Positions 44,034-52,695 of a DNA stretch of 64,000 nt are shown here, piece after piece (positions within the stretch are counted from its first letter, which is position 1; every line of letters starts with the position of its first letter). This DNA comes from GCA-2737725 sp033763995 (lineage in GTDB: Bacteria; Pseudomonadota; Alphaproteobacteria; Rhodospirillales; Rhodospirillaceae). Location: the NCBI GenBank assembly GCA_033763995.1, contig JANRJL010000056.1, forward strand, positions 124,001-188,000, written 5' to 3'. The position numbers were made by a program, and so were the translations under genes. The notes under the pieces are model-generated. The model did not search any database. It was not told where the DNA came from and saw nothing but the letters and a program-made list of their open reading frames with translations.

Positions 44034-44447
44034 ATGCGCGTCGCACCCACGATCAAGTCCCTGGCAACCCTTGCCGCGTTGAGCCTGGCAGGTTGCGCCG
44101 GTGTCGGCGGGACGCTGTTTCCCGAATTTCCCGGCGAGCACAACGCCCCCATGGGTGCCGGCATCGACATCAGCCCCGGCGCACCGCCGCCGGTGATCCG
44201 TCAGCCCGTGCTGCCCGAGTACTTGGTGGGCTGCCGCGGTCATGTGTTGGTGCCGGCCTTGGGCATGACGTTCATTCGCTCCGGCGCGCCGCCGCCGCCG
44301 TCAGGGCAGTACTTGCGCGAGGAACGATTGACCGCGCCCTATCGGATTGTCAGGCCCGGCGACCGGCTGTCGCAGGACCGCAATCCGCAGCGGCTCAATG
44401 TGGAACTCGACACTCTCGGACGCATTATCGGACTGGCGTGCGGTTAG
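44034..44447 (+). CDS. Small lipoprotein with peptidase-inhibitor I78-like C-terminus
   Basis: A 137-residue protein with a lipobox LSLAGC at about residues 17-22. A Gly/Pro-rich middle contains a Cys in YLVGCRGH, and the C-terminus RIVRPGDRLSQDRNPQRLNVELDTLGRIIGLACG matches the I78 family pattern (DxxPxRLNVxxDxxGxI...CG). Members inhibit or resemble elastase inhibitors; function here is unproven. Twenty-one bp after the decarboxylase gene. Its stop TAG overlaps the start of a palindromic repeat. Confidence 0.75.
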   Translation: MRVAPTIKSLATLAALSLAGCAGVGGTLFPEFPGEHNAPMGAGIDISPGAPPPVIRQPVLPEYLVGCRGHVLVPALGMTFIRSGAPPPPSGQYLREERLTAPYRIVRPGDRLSQDRNPQRLNVELDTLGRIIGLACG

Positions 44448-44512
44448 AGCATTTGCCCGAGAAGTGGTCTTCCACTTGGCCCAAGAGACCAATCGGTGCA
44501 AATGCGACCAAG
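44447..44512 (+). repeat. Palindromic intergenic repeat, copy R6
   Basis: Begins within the TAG stop of the I78-like gene, same orientation. Arms GCATTTGCCC and GGTGCAAATGC pair, with G-C in place of the T-A seen in other copies, and the inner AAGTGG/CCACTT hairpin. Confidence 0.85.
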
Positions 44513-44522
44513 AAAAAGCCAC

Positions 44523-45026
44523 CTAAATCCTCGGATCAATCACCGAACTTAGGCGCTGACCGGCCGCCAGGGCAAATCTCAACGTGAGCGCGCGCCGTCG
44601 CGCCGCGTGAAGTTTGCGCCGCACGGCAGTGCGCACCACCGTGGCCGCGTGGGCATCGGCGATCACCACGCCGCAATCGCTGGGCAGAATCTGCCAGGGA
44701 AAATCCGGCGGCACCGCGAAGGAAAACGCATCGCAGTAGGGCACGTACTCCAGCCACTTGTCGTCGGCGCGGTAATCCTCGGGCGTGCTTTTCACTTCCA
44801 CCATGACGATCGTGCCTTGGGTGTTCAGGCCCACCACGTCGGCGCGCCGACCGGTGCCCAGCTTGAACTCGCGCAAGGTGATGAAGCCCGAGTCTTCCAG
44901 CCAGCGCGTCACACCGCGCGTGACCGCGGCGGTGATCGCCACCGGGTCGCGAATCAACGCCGCCGCACCGGCCCAGGCGCGGGGCGCGGTAGTGGAGCGG
45001 GACAAGGGTCGGGCCGAGTCGCTCAT
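44523..45026 (-). CDS. mmcB: MmcB-family DNA repair protein
   Basis: A 167-residue protein of the MmcB/PF06319 family. RRADVVGLNTQGTIVMVEVKST and SDCGVVIADAHAATVVRTA are characteristic; the VExK-type core (MVEVKS) points to a PD-(D/E)xK nuclease-like fold. In Caulobacter MmcB is under SOS control. No clear LexA box was sought beyond inspection. Single gene on its strand. Confidence 0.88.
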   Translation of the reverse strand: MSDSARPLSRSTTAPRAWAGAAALIRDPVAITAAVTRGVTRWLEDSGFITLREFKLGTGRRADVVGLNTQGTIVMVEVKSTPEDYRADDKWLEYVPYCDAFSFAVPPDFPWQILPSDCGVVIADAHAATVVRTAVRRKLHAARRRALTLRFALAAGQRLSSVIDPRI

Positions 45027-45186
45027 GGCTTGTTGTTCACTTATTGTTCCATACGCACTCTAGGCTTAGAGCCAAAAATGAGCAATCGGGACAACGAAAT
45101 AGGGTGATTCGGGCTCGGCCTCTCGCTATGCTGCGCCGCGAAATCGCAGCGCACAAAACGCGAATTTTTCAGCAAAGGCCACGGCC

Positions 45187-45726
45187 ATGCCCCGGGTGAT
45201 CAATGCCAAGCTTCACGGTCTGCGCGTCACCGGGGCGGACCTGCATTACCACGGCTCCATCACGCTCGACCCCGAGCACTGCGCGGCGGCGGGCATCTAC
45301 CCCACCGAGTTCGTCGAGGTGTGGAACAAGAATTCGGGCGCCCGGCTTTCGACCTACGTGATTTTCGGCGCCGCCGGTTCGCGCTGCTGCGTGCTCAACG
45401 GGGCGGCGGCACGCACCTGTCAGGTGGGCGACGAGCTGATCATCGCCAGCGCCGAGGACGTCGCGGTCGAGGCGCTCTACGCCCACCGGCCAAAGGTCGT
45501 CACCTTCACGCCCAACAACGAAATCGATCGGGTTCTCGCCTACGAAGTCTTCAAAAGCCCCGCGCGCGACTTCGATTTTCGTATTGTCGATGTTCAAAGC
45601 GCCGCGCCGGCGGCGGTGCATAACTATCCTTATGTCGACATGCGGGCGATCCGCACGGACCTCAAGGCCAAGGGGCTCAACGACAACGCGGTGGACGACT
45701 TCGTCGCCCGGTTCCTCACGCGGTAA
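45187..45726 (+). CDS. panD: Aspartate 1-decarboxylase with C-terminal extension
   Basis: A 179-residue protein. The start MPRVINAKLHGLRVTGADLHYHGSITLD fits PanD: the self-cleavage site is Gly23-Ser24, which yields the pyruvoyl group. GSRCCVLNGAAARTCQVGDELIIAS continues the beta-barrel. Typical bacterial PanD is about 126 residues; here roughly 50 further residues follow (from IDRVLAYEVFKSPARDFDF to the C-terminus), which is unusual. It makes beta-alanine for CoA. Confidence 0.88.
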   Translation: MPRVINAKLHGLRVTGADLHYHGSITLDPEHCAAAGIYPTEFVEVWNKNSGARLSTYVIFGAAGSRCCVLNGAAARTCQVGDELIIASAEDVAVEALYAHRPKVVTFTPNNEIDRVLAYEVFKSPARDFDFRIVDVQSAAPAAVHNYPYVDMRAIRTDLKAKGLNDNAVDDFVARFLTR

Positions 45727-45732
45727 GCGCTT

Positions 45733-45783
45733 GAGCATTTTCCCGACAAGTGGGGACCGGTTGGCGTGGAAAATGCGACCAAA
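45733..45783 (+). repeat. Palindromic intergenic repeat, copy R7
   Basis: Begins six bases after the panD stop, same orientation. Arms GAGCATTTTCCC and GGAAAATGCGACC; inner part GACAAGTGGGGACCGGTTGG as in copy R2. Confidence 0.85.
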
Positions 45784-45879
45784 AAGAACATGTTACTGAG
45801 GCCCTTCGATTCGGTTTAATCGAATTTGACTCTAGATTCAGGATTCAGGGCCGATCTCGCCCGTGATACTGTCGGCGGC

Positions 45880-46479
45880 ATGACCGCCCCGCCGCTGTTG
45901 CCAAACCTTGCCCTTCCGCTCACGACGCGCCGCCTGTTGATTCGCGACTACACCACCGCCGACACGCCCGCGGTGCAGGACAACGTGCGCGACTCCTCCT
46001 ATTGGGAACACCACGCCACCGAGCCGCCCACGCCCGAGCAAATCTCGGCGCTGATTCTGTGGGCGGTGCAGGAACAGTCCATCAAGCCGCGCGTGAATTA
46101 CTACTTGGCCGCCGTGCGCAAGGACGGCAAGGACGCTGGGCTTGTGATCGGCGAGGCCGTGCTGCGCATCACCGACCCGATCAACCGCCAGGGCGAAATC
46201 GGCTTCGGCGTGGCGCGCAAGTATTGGAAACAGGGTTTCGCCACCGAGATGGGCCAGGCGCTGCTCACGGCGGCCTTCGGGCATTTCAAGCTGCACCGCG
46301 TGCTGGCGCAGTGCGCGCCCGACAACAAGGCCTCCATCCGCGTGATGCAGAAATTGGGCCTCGCCCGCGAGGGCATGTTCCGCGATCTCACCTTCGCGCG
46401 CGGCAAATGGTGGTCAAACGTGATTTACGCGATTCTCGAGCACGAGCACGCCAAGATCGCGAAAGTGACGCAGGGGTAG
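45880..46479 (+). CDS. GNAT N-acetyltransferase (RimJ/RimL-like)
   Basis: About 199 residues from the ATG at 45880; the frame opens upstream to 45826. The opening LPLTTRRLLIRDYTTADTPAVQDNV is the RimJ/RimL family signature, and QGEIGFGVARKYWKQGFATEMGQALLTAAF with NKASIRVMQKLGLAREG is the acetyl-CoA-binding region. It may acetylate protein N-termini or a small substrate. Not clearly in an operon. Confidence 0.9.
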   Translation: MTAPPLLPNLALPLTTRRLLIRDYTTADTPAVQDNVRDSSYWEHHATEPPTPEQISALILWAVQEQSIKPRVNYYLAAVRKDGKDAGLVIGEAVLRITDPINRQGEIGFGVARKYWKQGFATEMGQALLTAAFGHFKLHRVLAQCAPDNKASIRVMQKLGLAREGMFRDLTFARGKWWSNVIYAILEHEHAKIAKVTQG

Positions 46480-46528
46480 GCGCCGAAAAGAGCGGCCCAA
46501 ATCAGGACTTCGCCGCGACCCTTTTTTC

Positions 46529-46579
46529 TTGGTCGCATTTGCCACGCCAAGTGGAAGACCACTTCTCGGGCAAATGCTC
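46529..46579 (-). repeat. Palindromic intergenic repeat, copy R8
   Basis: Minus orientation; begins GAGCATTTGCCC one base after the stop of the nitronate monooxygenase gene. Arms pair with GGCAAATGC. Confidence 0.85.
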
Positions 46580-46580
46580 C

Positions 46581-47978
46581 TTACCACCCGGTGGCGATGC
46601 GTTCCACCAACTGCTTCACCGTGGGGATGAAGCCGTTTTTGTACCAGGGGTCGTCGCCGAAGCGGTAGGCGTTGTGCCCGGCGAACATCAGCTCGTTCTC
46701 GATGCTGCCGTCGTGGGCGATGTTCTGCAGGGTTTTCTGGATGCAGAAGCTGCGCGGGTCGGCCTTGCGCCCGGTGCTGCCCTCTTCGTTTTGCGACCAG
46801 TTGGAGAAGCCGCAGGCCGACAGGCAGCCCATGCAGTCGGTCTGGTCCTTGCGGATTTCCTCGGCCTTCTCGGGGGTCACGAAAATCAGCGTCGAGTCGG
46901 GCGTTTTCATCGTTTCGGTGAAGCCCTGCGCGCGCCAGGCTTCGGCGCGGGCCTTGTCCTCGGGGGTCACGAACACGGCTTTTTTGCGCAGGCCCACGTC
47001 CAATTCGGCCGTGTGCTCGCCCACGGCCTCGACCGAGAAGGGAACCTGGCGGTCGCTGCGTTGTTCCAATTCGTTGAGATAGGGGTTGCGCACGGCCGAG
47101 GAATAAAATCCCGTCGGGCTGAAGCGGTGCAGCAGAATGTCGCCCTTCTTGAGTTCCAGCAGCTTCTTCTTCCAGAAGCTCGAAATCGGGCTTTCCTTGG
47201 TCAGCAAGGGCCGCGTGCCGAATTGGAACGCGATGGGCCCGACTTCCGGGTTGTCGAGGAAGTGTTCCCACTCCGACAGCCACCACACGCCGCCGGCCAT
47301 GATGATCGGCGTGCGCTGCAGGCCCGCCTCGTTCATCACCTTGCGCAGTTCGACGATGCGCGGGTACGGGTCCTCCGGCTTGCGCGGGTCCTCGGAGTTC
47401 GACAAACCATTATGCCCGCCCGCGAGCCACGGGTCCTCATAGACCACGCCGCCCAGGAGTTCCGAAAACTTGTAATAGGCGCGCTTCCACAGGGCGCGGA
47501 AGGCGCGGCCCGAGGAAATGATCGGGTAATAATACAAGCCGTATTTGGCGGCGATCTCGCCTAGACGATACGGCATGCCCGCGCCGCAGGTGATGCCGTG
47601 AATGATATTGCGGCATTTTTCCAGCACGCCGCTCAGCACGCGCTCGGCGCCGCCCATTTCCCAGAGCACGTTGATATGCAAGGCGCCGGCGTTGCCGCGC
47701 GTCTCGTGGGCGATGCGCGCCTGCGTGATGCCGCCGTCGATGGCGTACTTCAACAGCTCTTCGTGGCGGTCCTTGCGGGTGCGGCCGTGATAGACCTGCG
47801 GAATCGCCTTGCCGTTCTCGTCGAAGCTGTCGGCGTTGACGCCCGAAAACGTGCCCACGCCGCCGGCCGCGGCCCACGCCCCCGAGCTGATGCCCGTGGA
47901 GATGCTGACGCCCTTGCCGCCCTCGATCAGCGGCAGAACTTCCGCGCCCGACATCACGATCGCATTGAGTGCCTTCAC
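46581..47978 (-). CDS. Nitronate monooxygenase family protein with C-terminal Cys motif
   Basis: About 465 residues from a GTG at 47978 (VKALNAIVMSGAEVLP), where an AGGA lies upstream; the frame opens to 48014. The FMN TIM barrel starts EVLPLIEGGKGVSISTGISS and includes NIIHGITCGAGMPYR and IIMAGGVWWLSEWEHF. Unlike the shorter homologue at 11.2-12.2 kb, it has a long C-terminal extension with CMGCLSACGFSNW, a cysteine-rich motif suggestive of a metal or Fe-S site, common to this subclass. Substrate unknown. Confidence 0.88.
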   Translation of the reverse strand: MKALNAIVMSGAEVLPLIEGGKGVSISTGISSGAWAAAGGVGTFSGVNADSFDENGKAIPQVYHGRTRKDRHEELLKYAIDGGITQARIAHETRGNAGALHINVLWEMGGAERVLSGVLEKCRNIIHGITCGAGMPYRLGEIAAKYGLYYYPIISSGRAFRALWKRAYYKFSELLGGVVYEDPWLAGGHNGLSNSEDPRKPEDPYPRIVELRKVMNEAGLQRTPIIMAGGVWWLSEWEHFLDNPEVGPIAFQFGTRPLLTKESPISSFWKKKLLELKKGDILLHRFSPTGFYSSAVRNPYLNELEQRSDRQVPFSVEAVGEHTAELDVGLRKKAVFVTPEDKARAEAWRAQGFTETMKTPDSTLIFVTPEKAEEIRKDQTDCMGCLSACGFSNWSQNEEGSTGRKADPRSFCIQKTLQNIAHDGSIENELMFAGHNAYRFGDDPWYKNGFIPTVKQLVERIATGW

Positions 47979-48034
47979 AGTCCTATCCTTTGCCTCTCCG
48001 CGCGGCCTTGACACGGCGCGGACCCGACAGGCTT

Positions 48035-48198
48035 GAGTGTGGTGGATTTGAAGTTCCTAGGATTTCGCCGCACGTACTTTTAGGAACTTCAAATCCAAAA
48101 ACCACACTCGATTCATAGTGTTCTAGTGTCGCTTTGATTCCGAAGTTCGTTAAAGTGTTTGCCGAGAGATCAAACGAACTTCGGAATCGCGACACTAG
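48035..48198 (-). repeat. Composite double-hairpin element, copy M2
   Basis: Reverse complement of the element at 29.45 kb: B-type hairpin (48035-48109) then A-type (48123-48198). Stems match (TGGATTTGAAGTTCCT and ATTCCGAAGTTCGTT), the four-base bulges lie on the corresponding sides, and the spacer is conserved. Lies between the glycerophosphodiesterase 3' end and the nitronate monooxygenase start. Confidence 0.88.
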
Positions 48199-48261
48199 GC
48201 CCGCCCAATATAGCCGCCTCGGTCCCGGCAACCAAGGAAATCCCTATTTTTCCGGGGTTTG

Positions 48262-49002
48262 TCAGGCCCCGAACCGGCGCACCATCTCGCCCGGAACGTC
48301 CGTAAAGATGGCGTCGACGCCCCACTGAAACAAGGTGGCCGCCCGATCGATCTCGTTGACGGTGTAAGACGTTAACGCGTAGCCGGCGCCGCGAATTTCC
48401 ATGACCTGTTGGCGTGTGAGATGTTTTTGATTCGCCCCCATCGCCGCCAGCCCGAGTTTCTTCGCAGCCTCCGCCCAATCCTCGGGGATGCGGTCGTAGA
48501 TCACGTCCATGGGCCAGTCCTGCGCGTGCTCGCGCGCCGCCGCGACGGCCACGCGCGAGAAGCTTGAAATCAGCGGTTGCGGCCGGTCCCTGGGCCACAT
48601 CTCCTTGACGATGGGCACGGCGATCTCGGCCAGGCGCGCTTCGCGGCCGGCGTCGGTCTTGAGTTCCATGTTGATGTTCAAGCCCAGCTCGATGAACAAG
48701 TCGATGGCTTCTTCCAGGGTGGGCACCGGCTCGCCCGCGAATTCGCGGCCGAACCAGCCGCCGGCATCGAGGTGCTTGACGGTTTCGAAATCGGTCTCGG
48801 CCAACAATCCGCTGCCGTCGGAGGTGCGGTCGAGCGCGTCGTCGTGAAAAATCACCGGGCGTTCGTCGCGCGTCAGCGCCACGTCGAACTCCACCCACAC
48901 CGCGCCGGCCGCTTTGGCGCGGCGAAACGATATGAGCGTGTTCTCGGGGGCCTCCTTCGGCGCGCCACGATGAGCGATGATCTTGGCGAGATGCAGGCTC
49001 AT
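48262..49002 (-). CDS. Glycerophosphodiester phosphodiesterase
   Basis: About 246 residues from the ATG at 49002; the frame opens to 49143, which would overlap pnp. Family motifs are HRGAPKEAPENT at residues 11-22, EFDVALTRDE and HDDALDRTSDG, giving the metal and catalytic residues. It releases glycerol-3-phosphate from phospholipid-derived diesters. No signal peptide, so cytoplasmic. It follows pnp by 26 bp and may be co-transcribed with it. Confidence 0.93.
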   Translation of the reverse strand: MSLHLAKIIAHRGAPKEAPENTLISFRRAKAAGAVWVEFDVALTRDERPVIFHDDALDRTSDGSGLLAETDFETVKHLDAGGWFGREFAGEPVPTLEEAIDLFIELGLNINMELKTDAGREARLAEIAVPIVKEMWPRDRPQPLISSFSRVAVAAAREHAQDWPMDVIYDRIPEDWAEAAKKLGLAAMGANQKHLTRQQVMEIRGAGYALTSYTVNEIDRAATLFQWGVDAIFTDVPGEMVRRFGA

Positions 49003-49028
49003 CGTGGCGCCGAATCGTGGAGGGTGCT

Positions 49029-51167
49029 CTAGGCTTGCGCCGCGACGGGCTGGGCTTCGCCGGCGTCCTTGTCCTCGCCGGTCGTTTGGTCGACGCGCTT
49101 CATGGACAACTTGACCTTGCCGCGGTCGTCGATGCCCAGGCATTTCACCTTCACCACGTCGCCTTCCTTCACCACGTCGCTGACTTGCTTGACGCGGCTC
49201 GGGGCCAGCTCGGAGATGTGCACCAGGCCGTCGCGCTTGCCGAGGAAGTTCACGAACGCGCCGAACTCCATGATCTTCACGACCGTGCCGGTGTAGATCA
49301 CGCCCACTTCCGGCTCGGCGACGATCTCGCGGATCTTCTGCAGGGCCAGCTTGGTGGCGTTCTCGTCGGCCGAGGCCACCTTGATGGTGCCGTCGTCCTC
49401 GATGTCGATCTTGGTGCCGGTGGTTTCCTGCAGCTCGCGGATCACCTTGCCGCCGGAGCCGATCACTTCGCGGATCTTGTCCTTGGGAATGGTGATCACG
49501 GTGATGCGCGGGGCGTGGCTGGCCACCGCGTCGCGCGCCGTGTTCAGGCCCTTGCCCATCTCGTTCAGGATATGAAGGCGGCCGTCCTTGGCCTGGCGCA
49601 GCGCGATCTCCATGATTTGCCGGGTGATGGACGTGATCTTGATGTCCATCTGCAAGGCGGTGATGCCGGTTTCGCTGCCGGCGACCTTGAAGTCCATGTC
49701 GCCCAGGTGATCTTCGTCACCCATGATGTCGGACAACACGGCGAACTTCTCGCCTTCCTTGATCAGGCCCATGGCGACGCCGGCCACGGGGCGCGCCAAG
49801 GGCACGCCCGCGTCCATCAGCGCCAGGGACGATCCGCACACGCTGGCCATGGACGACGAGCCGTTGGACTCGGTGATCTCCGAGACGATGCGCACCGTGT
49901 AGGGGAACTTCTCGGCGGCGGGCATCAACGGATGGACCGCGCGCCAGGCGAGCTTGCCGTGGCCGATCTCGCGCCGGCCCGGGCTGCCCATGCGGCCCGC
50001 TTCGCCGACGGAGTAAGGCGGGAAGTTGTAGTGCAGCATGAACGACTGCATGTACTCGCCTTCGAGCGCGTCGATCACCTGCTCGTCCTGGCCGGTGCCG
50101 AGCGTGGCGGTGACCAGGGCTTGCGTTTCGCCGCGGGTGAACAGCGCCGAACCGTGGGCGCGGGGCAATACGCCCACCTCCACTTCGATGGGGCGGACGG
50201 TCTTGGTGTCGCGCCCGTCGATGCGCACGCCGGTGTTGAGGATGTTCCCGCGCACCACGTCGCTTTCCATCTGCTTGAACACGCCCGCCGCCACGGCGAC
50301 TTCCTCGGGGTTATCGCCCAGGCTGGCGATGGCCTTTTTCTTCACCTCGCCCACGGCCGTGTAGCGCTGCTGCTTCACGACGTGCTTGTAGGCGGCCAGC
50401 AGATCAGCCTCGAAGGCCTTGAACTTGCCTTTGACGACCGCGACCGCCGGGGATTCCGGCGTCAGGTCGAAGGGCTCCTTGGCGCAACGTTCGGCCAGCT
50501 CGATGATCGCCTTGATCACGTGCTGCATTTGGTCGTGGCCGTAATTGACCGCGCCCAGCATGATGTCTTCGGACAGTTCCTTGGCTTCGGATTCGACCAT
50601 CAGCACGCCTTCGGCGGTGCCGGCGACCACCAGATCGAGGTCCGAGGTCTTCAGTTCCTCGCCGGTGGGGTTGAGCGCGTACTGGCCGTTGATGTAGCCC
50701 ACGCGCGCCGCCCCGATGGGCCCCATGAAGGGGATGCCTGAGATGGTGAGCGCCGCCGAGGCGCCGATCATGGCCACCACGTCGGGGTCGTTCTTGAGAT
50801 CGTGCGACAACACCGTGCACACGACTTGAGTTTCATTGCGGTACTGCTCGTGGAACAGCGGACGGATCGGCCGGTCGATCAGGCGGCTGACCAGCACTTC
50901 CTTTTCCGACGGGCGGCCTTCGCGCTTGAAGAATCCGCCCGGAATCTTGCCGGCGGCGAACGCCTTTTCCTGGTAGTTGACGGTCAACGGAAAGAAATCG
51001 ATGCCCGGCTTGGGCGACTTGGCGCCGACCGCGGTGCACAGCACCGTCGTCTCGCCGTAGCTGGCCAGCACCGCGCCGTCGGCTTGACGGGCGATCTTGC
51101 CGGTTTCCAGAACGAGCTTGCGCCCGCCCCACTCGATCTCTTTGCGGAACGTTTTAAACATCGACAT
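49029..51167 (-). CDS. pnp: Polynucleotide phosphorylase
   Basis: A 712-residue 3'-5' exoribonuclease of the degradosome. Two RNase PH cores frame a helical domain: FRKEIEWGGRKLVLETGKIARQADG at the start and GERGTGQ-equivalent GRREIGHGKLAWRA in the second. A C-terminal KH domain (KIREVIGSGGKVIRELQE) and S1 domain (GVIYTGTVVKIMEFGAFVNFLG) are intact. It follows rpsO, as usual. Confidence 0.98.
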   Translation of the reverse strand: MSMFKTFRKEIEWGGRKLVLETGKIARQADGAVLASYGETTVLCTAVGAKSPKPGIDFFPLTVNYQEKAFAAGKIPGGFFKREGRPSEKEVLVSRLIDRPIRPLFHEQYRNETQVVCTVLSHDLKNDPDVVAMIGASAALTISGIPFMGPIGAARVGYINGQYALNPTGEELKTSDLDLVVAGTAEGVLMVESEAKELSEDIMLGAVNYGHDQMQHVIKAIIELAERCAKEPFDLTPESPAVAVVKGKFKAFEADLLAAYKHVVKQQRYTAVGEVKKKAIASLGDNPEEVAVAAGVFKQMESDVVRGNILNTGVRIDGRDTKTVRPIEVEVGVLPRAHGSALFTRGETQALVTATLGTGQDEQVIDALEGEYMQSFMLHYNFPPYSVGEAGRMGSPGRREIGHGKLAWRAVHPLMPAAEKFPYTVRIVSEITESNGSSSMASVCGSSLALMDAGVPLARPVAGVAMGLIKEGEKFAVLSDIMGDEDHLGDMDFKVAGSETGITALQMDIKITSITRQIMEIALRQAKDGRLHILNEMGKGLNTARDAVASHAPRITVITIPKDKIREVIGSGGKVIRELQETTGTKIDIEDDGTIKVASADENATKLALQKIREIVAEPEVGVIYTGTVVKIMEFGAFVNFLGKRDGLVHISELAPSRVKQVSDVVKEGDVVKVKCLGIDDRGKVKLSMKRVDQTTGEDKDAGEAQPVAAQA

Positions 51168-51478
51168 GTGGTGATCCCTTCATCGGTCGCGGACCGGCAC
51201 CGGATTGTGCGCCCGACGATGCTGTCGTGGCCGCCGTCCCCTTGGACGTGGCCCCCATCGCGGGATTTCGATCCTCGCCGGACCGTGGAGAAGGTCCGAC
51301 GTGTTGCGTGGACGCGGGCGTCCTTTGAGTGCCCGGCCTCACGCGCGGCAGGAGTTTTTACGTGTCGCTCGCGCCCGACGTCTGCCGCACAACGCCAACG
51401 ACGAAGGCGTCCGTGCGCACCATGCGCAGGACGTTCGCGTCGGTCGTGCCGTCGGGAGCGGGCATGTCTTGGCGCGGC
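51168..51478. other. rpsO-pnp intergenic region
   Basis: A 311-bp spacer on the minus strand between rpsO and pnp. In enterobacteria this region carries the RNase III hairpin for PNPase autoregulation. Here I see only a weak ACC/GGT dyad; a regulatory role is by analogy. Confidence 0.4.
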
Positions 51479-51748
51479 CTAACGCCGCAGACCAAGCCGG
51501 TTGATCAAGGTGTCGTAACGATCGGACGACACACCCTTCAAGTAGTCGAGGATGCGCCGGCGTTGACCGACCATCACCAACAGACCGCGGCGTGAATGGT
51601 TGTCCTTCACGTGGCCCTTGAGGTGCTCGGTCAGATTCTTGATGCGTTCGCTCAAGACCGCCACTTGAACCTCGGGCGAACCGGTGTCGCCCGTCTTGTT
51701 GGCATACTCTTTGATGAGCGCTTGCTTGCGCTCGGCTGTAATCGACAT
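51479..51748 (-). CDS. rpsO: 30S ribosomal protein S15
   Basis: An 89-residue ribosomal protein. GSPEVQVAVLSERIKNLTEHLKGHVKDNHSRRGLLVMVGQRRRILDYL is unmistakable. It binds 16S rRNA in the central domain. Between truB and pnp in transcription order. Confidence 0.99.
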   Translation of the reverse strand: MSITAERKQALIKEYANKTGDTGSPEVQVAVLSERIKNLTEHLKGHVKDNHSRRGLLVMVGQRRRILDYLKGVSSDRYDTLINRLGLRR

Positions 51749-51765
51749 CGTGTACTCCTGTATGT

Positions 51766-52695
51766 CTAGTTGTAGGTCATGACGCGCAGGGGACGCAGCA
51801 TGCCGTTCCCCACCTCGGCCAACGCCACCAGCGTTTCTCCCAGCACGGCTTGCACAGGACGTCCCTGTGCGAGTTTGGCCTGGGGGTTTCGCTGGGCCAC
51901 GGGAAACAAGGCCAGAGCCTGTCCGTGGCGAAGGCGGTGCGCTTCCTGATCCGTCAGGGCCAGCGCCGGGATGTCGTCCAGCACGGTCCGAAGCGGTCTC
52001 AGGTGCGCCAAGGCGGCGGGACTATGCCCAAGGGCCTCCCATTTATCCAGCGAAATTGCGGCCGATTCGTCGAACACGCCACAGGCTGTCCGGCGCAAAT
52101 GGCCGACGTGGGCGAGGGTCCCCAGCGCCCGCGCCAGATCGCGCACCAGGGCGCGCACATAGGTGCCCTTGCCGCAGCGCACGCGGAATTTCGTGTCAGT
52201 TTCTGATGTATTTTCATCAATTATATCAAATGAATAGACGATAACTTTGCGCGCCGACAAATCAACGTTCTCGCCCTCCCGGGCCAGGGCATAGGCCCGT
52301 TCGCCGTCGATTTTGATGGCCGAGTATTGGGGCGGCACCTGGTCGATGGTGCCGACGAATCGGGGCAATGCGGCCAGGATCTGCTCCCGAGTCGGCCTCG
52401 CGTCCGACTGCGCGATCACCCGGCCCTCGCGGTCGTCGGTGTCCGTGGCCGCCCCCCACACGGCGGTGAATTCGTAAGTCTTGTCGCCGTCCATGGCGAA
52501 CGAAACGGTCTTGGTGGCCTCGCCGAGCGCGATGGGAATCACCCCCGTGGCCATGGGGTCCAGCGTGCCGGCATGGCCCACCTTGGCGGCGCCCAGTTGC
52601 TTGCGCACGCGCGCCACCACGCCGGCCGACGTGATGCCCGAGGGTTTGTCGATGACCAGCCAGCCGTGAATCGGCTGCCCCTTGCGCTTTCCCAT
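51766..52695 (-). CDS. truB: tRNA pseudouridine(55) synthase
   Basis: A 309-residue enzyme that makes Psi55 in the T-loop. The signature VGHAGTLDPMATGVIPIALGEATK includes the catalytic Asp; the C-terminal PUA-like region follows. Its start codon directly follows the rbfA stop. Confidence 0.98.
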   Translation of the reverse strand: MGKRKGQPIHGWLVIDKPSGITSAGVVARVRKQLGAAKVGHAGTLDPMATGVIPIALGEATKTVSFAMDGDKTYEFTAVWGAATDTDDREGRVIAQSDARPTREQILAALPRFVGTIDQVPPQYSAIKIDGERAYALAREGENVDLSARKVIVYSFDIIDENTSETDTKFRVRCGKGTYVRALVRDLARALGTLAHVGHLRRTACGVFDESAAISLDKWEALGHSPAALAHLRPLRTVLDDIPALALTDQEAHRLRHGQALALFPVAQRNPQAKLAQGRPVQAVLGETLVALAEVGNGMLRPLRVMTYN

